34,877 nucleotides of DNA from JAEXNA01 sp050486105 (lineage in GTDB: Bacteria; Vulcanimicrobiota; Xenobia; Xenobiales; JADMJV01). The notes under the pieces were generated by a model, which was not told the origin of the DNA, ran no database searches, and saw nothing but the letters and a program-made list of their open reading frames with translations. The stretch is from NCBI GenBank assembly GCA_050486105.1, contig JBJHCR010000021.1, positions 1 through 34,877 of the forward strand. The letters are read 5' to 3'. The position numbers and the translations under genes were made by a program. Positions within the stretch are counted from its first letter, which is position 1, and the number at the start of each line of letters is the position of its first letter. This document shows positions 32,801-34,877 of this stretch, piece after piece.

Positions 32801-33683
32801 ATTTTGATTTTGTCGAGGGCTACGGTGGTCCCGAAGTTGAGGCCTATCTGCTCGGCGAACTTGGTCCAGCCGGTGTCGATCCCGGCATCCAAGACGCTCG
32901 ATGCGGCCTCGCCGCCGACGAACCCCAGTACTTCTTTGACCAGGGAACTTTCGACCCCTAAGACCAGAGTACGACTCCTCTGCAAAGGAAAGAGAAACGC
33001 TCCCAGGGAGGGATGGTAGCCGGAGAAGGAATGGGACAGGTCGGCTTTGCCGAGGCGAAACCGGCCCTCAGTCTGAGTCGCGACTCCTTGGCGGCTCGCT
33101 CCCATCTCAGCTATCAACTGCCCGATGAAGGAGTCTAGCCCTCCAGCTTCTTCGGCTTGTCGGAAAAAATTGAGGTGAGAAAACGGATTGCGCGCCGACT
33201 CCTCGATGCCGTACCCTAAGTTGAGGTCGGAGGGTAGGTTGGCCACGACGCGAAACCGGGCGTTGGCCGATTCTACAGACTCATCGGGGCTGGTCTGAAG
33301 GTAACCACTGACGATGGTGGTGGGAATGTTGACCACCACGTAGCGATCGCCTACGGGCAGGCCTTCGACCTCTGCGGACAACTCGAGTTCTGCGAGCGGG
33401 CTATCGGCCAGGACACGAAAGCGGGAATATGGGGAAACACAAAGGCTCCCTAGGCCGAAGTGGTGGTCCGAGCGATCTCGGTGCCTTCAAGAGTCTGGGC
33501 TACCACCGTGGCTCCTTCGATGGGCCGTCCCAGGCTCACAGCTCCTGAGTAACTCTCGTCACCCACTGTCTCTCCTGAGGGAGTGCTTAAGTTGAGGTTG
33601 GGGTCGTTGCTTCCGCAGCCACTGCCGGAAAACAACGCCAAAACCAGAAAGAGATAGAAGCTTGTTCTGCTTGGAATATTCAT
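32788..33683 (-). pseudogene. Lipoprotein gene interrupted by one in-frame amber codon
   Basis: Starting at 33683, an N-terminal signal with hydrophobic stretch and SGSGC-GSN lipobox-like end marks a lipoprotein. The next part (RPIEGATVVAQTLEGTEIARTTTSA) is the start of a carboxypeptidase-regulatory-like beta domain. A TAG at 33450-33452 stops translation, but the same frame continues with GAFVFPHIPAFRVLAD and runs 220 codons to 32788. The text across the stop reads as one domain with a single residue missing, so it is one gene with a point nonsense mutation, not two genes. The downstream part is exported-protein-like without a recognised family. Its 3' end (DKIKMWCL) overlaps the mazF remnant, indicating a truncated tail as well. 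Confidence 0.75.
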
Positions 33684-34205
33684 ACGGTCTCTACTTTTCT
33701 CGGATGGTTTGTTCTCAAACTATATTAGCCAACGTCTTCATGTGCAGACAGTTACGGGATCGCACAGACATGTTCTGCTGGCAAGATGTTCATTTGTCCT
33801 AGTTAAGATGGAAGGACCAGTCCAGCAGCTAGACGTGGATTACCCTAAAAGAGCCAGAACCACATGTGAAGAAGACGTCACAATTATAAACAAAGAGAAA
33901 GGTCCGCCCAAGAATTTCGTAACGAAATTTAGTCAATCTGTGGGGACGAATTTCGTCTGTAGAAGGAGACTGAAAAAGCCCATAGCCAGGGCACTTGAGC
34001 ACAGCCCGCGCTCTAGTCTAAGGCACCCGACCCGAACATCACGAACAAAGAGATCGGTGTCTTCGGGGAGGAGGGTGGCGAGAGAACAGCATAAAGACGG
34101 GGCTTTTCAAGTAGAAGGCCCACTGATGTCGTTCCTCTTAATTCACTTGCGGCGGGCTCCAGCGCCTCGACACGCTGAACTGTCTATCTCATGACTTGAC
34201 GGCCT
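33684..34205. other. Gene-poor stretch (522 bases) with paired palindromes
   Basis: No convincing gene. A 161-codon plus-strand frame (33709-34194) has no protein-like hydrophobic pattern, and it is rich in Arg and Ser from frame bias, so I do not call it. Base composition is more AT-rich near 33700-33960. The stretch should hold the promoter of the lipoprotein gene (a TATAGT-like -10 on the minus strand near 33720) and the end of the SNF2 gene. Two near-identical palindromes occur at 33913-33929 and 33945-33957. No insertion-sequence ends were recognised. Confidence 0.5.
33913..33957. promoter_or_regulatory. Two palindromes with ACGAA/TTCGT half-sites, 30 bases apart
   Basis: First: AATTTCGT-A-ACGAAATT (33913-33929), perfect 8-base arms. 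Second: GACGAA-T-TTCGTC (33945-33957), perfect 6-base arms. Both are built from TTCGT and ACGAA, with the order reversed between them. Centres are 30 bases apart, about three helical turns, so dimers bound to both would face the same side. This looks like a repressor operator, but no adjacent regulator gene is present, and it is 230 bases or more from the lipoprotein start. Confidence 0.4.
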
Positions 34206-34877
34206 CTAAGCCGACACCACGCTCTCTCGCATCAGGTTCAGGAGCTCTTCGGCGGACAGCTTGCCGGCTTGGTCGGTGCCGCTCAATAAAGTGTCGGCTA
34301 GTTCTCGCTTGTCTTTGTGGAGTTCCAGGATCTTCTCCTCGATCGTCCCTTTCGTGATCAAGCGATAGACGGTGACCGGCTGTGATTGCCCAATGCGATG
34401 AGCTCGGTCGGAGGCCTGGTCTTCTACTGCTGGATTCCACCAGGGATCCAGATGCACCACATAGTTGGCGGCAGTGAGGTTCAGCCCGGTTCCCCCGGCC
34501 ATGAGACTGATGAGGAAGAAATCTTGCTCTCCCTTTTGGAATTTGTTCACTAATGTCCCTCGAATCTTGGCTGGAGTACTTCCGTCAAGGTAGAGGTAAG
34601 ACAACCCTCGTCGGTCCAGTTCTTCTCTCACGATGGCAAGATGGCCCACAAATTGGCTGAAAACGAGAGCCCTGTGGCCAGAATCCTTTAGGTCTTGCAG
34701 CAGTCGGATAAGAACCTTGAGCTTGGCTCCCTTAAGTTCTGTTCCGGGGTCCACCAGGCGCGGATGACAACAGGCCAGACGTAGGCGCGTCAACTCGGCG
34801 AGGATGCTGACGGCATCGCTCTTTTCCGCCTTCTCCAAGCGTTCCAAAGCGTGCACCCGAAGGCTTTCGTATTGAAG
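34206..34877 (-). CDS. SNF2/SWI2-family helicase, C-terminal part (runs off the window)
   Basis: The open frame reaches the window edge, so this is the C-terminal about 224 residues of a larger protein; a GTG at 34856 is internal, not the start. YESLRVHALERLE matches the segment before RecA domain 2 in SNF2 enzymes. Helicase motifs: SQFVGHLAIV (IV), LDGSTPAKIRG, ISLMAGGTGLNLTAANYVVHLDPWWNPAVEDQA-type motif V, and DRAHRIGQSQPVTVYRL (VI), then GTIEEKILELHKDKR. These ATP-driven DNA translocases act in chromatin-like remodelling or repair in bacteria. The function of this one is unknown without its N-terminus. Confidence 0.9.
   Translation of the reverse strand, partial: LQYESLRVHALERLEKAEKSDAVSILAELTRLRLACCHPRLVDPGTELKGAKLKVLIRLLQDLKDSGHRALVFSQFVGHLAIVREELDRRGLSYLYLDGSTPAKIRGTLVNKFQKGEQDFFLISLMAGGTGLNLTAANYVVHLDPWWNPAVEDQASDRAHRIGQSQPVTVYRLITKGTIEEKILELHKDKRELADTLLSGTDQAGKLSAEELLNLMRESVVSA

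Noticed and set aside
33966..34000. GCCC-TGGCTAT-GGGC followed by TTTTT on the minus strand as terminator of the SNF2 gene
   Set aside because: The stem is only four base pairs and it is about 200 bases past the stop codon.
33709..34194. 161-codon plus-strand open frame
   Set aside because: No protein-like hydrophobic periodicity or motif, Arg/Ser-rich as expected from frame bias, no ribosome binding site, and it overlaps the palindromes.

Overview
This window is a densely packed bacterial chromosome segment of moderately high GC. Most genes sit in overlapping, same-strand runs with ATGA junctions. I see no rRNA, tRNA, CRISPR array, intact transposase or phage structural gene. LepB, two L,D-transpeptidases, an LCP protein, type IV-pilin-like genes and the xseA-xseB-ispA order indicate a walled, probably diderm, free-living bacterium. 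The phylum cannot be fixed from this sequence. Several proteins are divergent or rare in bacteria (translin, SMUG1, a GHKL-like giant), which would fit a poorly sampled lineage.

Layout. 97-4771 (minus): a cysteine-free low-complexity protein, signal peptidase I, a LysM/YkuD L,D-transpeptidase, a second YkuD enzyme and SMUG1. One small exported protein gene lies on the plus strand among them. 4764-5981 (minus): a DegT-family aminotransferase coupled to SMUG1. 6096-13561 (plus): three pilin-like genes, a hybrid histidine kinase, an SF2 helicase, a PLP aminotransferase and thymidine kinase. 13510-16374 (minus): an endonuclease/exonuclease/phosphatase-domain protein and cardiolipin synthase. 16480-17142 (plus): a translin-family protein. 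17184-18911 (minus): an LCP wall-polymer ligase. 19090-31285 (plus): rsmA, a small unknown gene, a FecCD/FecE-type ABC pair, a coupled three-gene module of unknown function, then xseA-xseB-ispA and a degenerate DXS homologue. 31369-34877 is an accessory, decaying area: a small basic-tailed protein, VapBC, a mazF remnant, a lipoprotein gene broken by an amber codon, a 522-base gene-poor stretch with paired palindromes, and the 3' part of an SNF2 helicase gene.

How genes work together. Wall and envelope functions recur (LepB, two L,D-transpeptidases, LCP, cardiolipin synthase, pilins). The xseA-xseB-ispA-dxs order is the classical isoprenoid/exonuclease VII cluster, but the protein in the dxs slot has lost the residues of a working thiamine-diphosphate enzyme. 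This is the strongest oddity here. The best candidate for an undescribed system is the coupled block at 21977-27226: a 1113-residue protein with a degenerate GHKL-like N-terminus, a 477-residue protein with a possible macro/M17-N-like fold, and a single-pass membrane protein. It sits directly after an ABC permease/ATPase pair that has no binding protein in the window.
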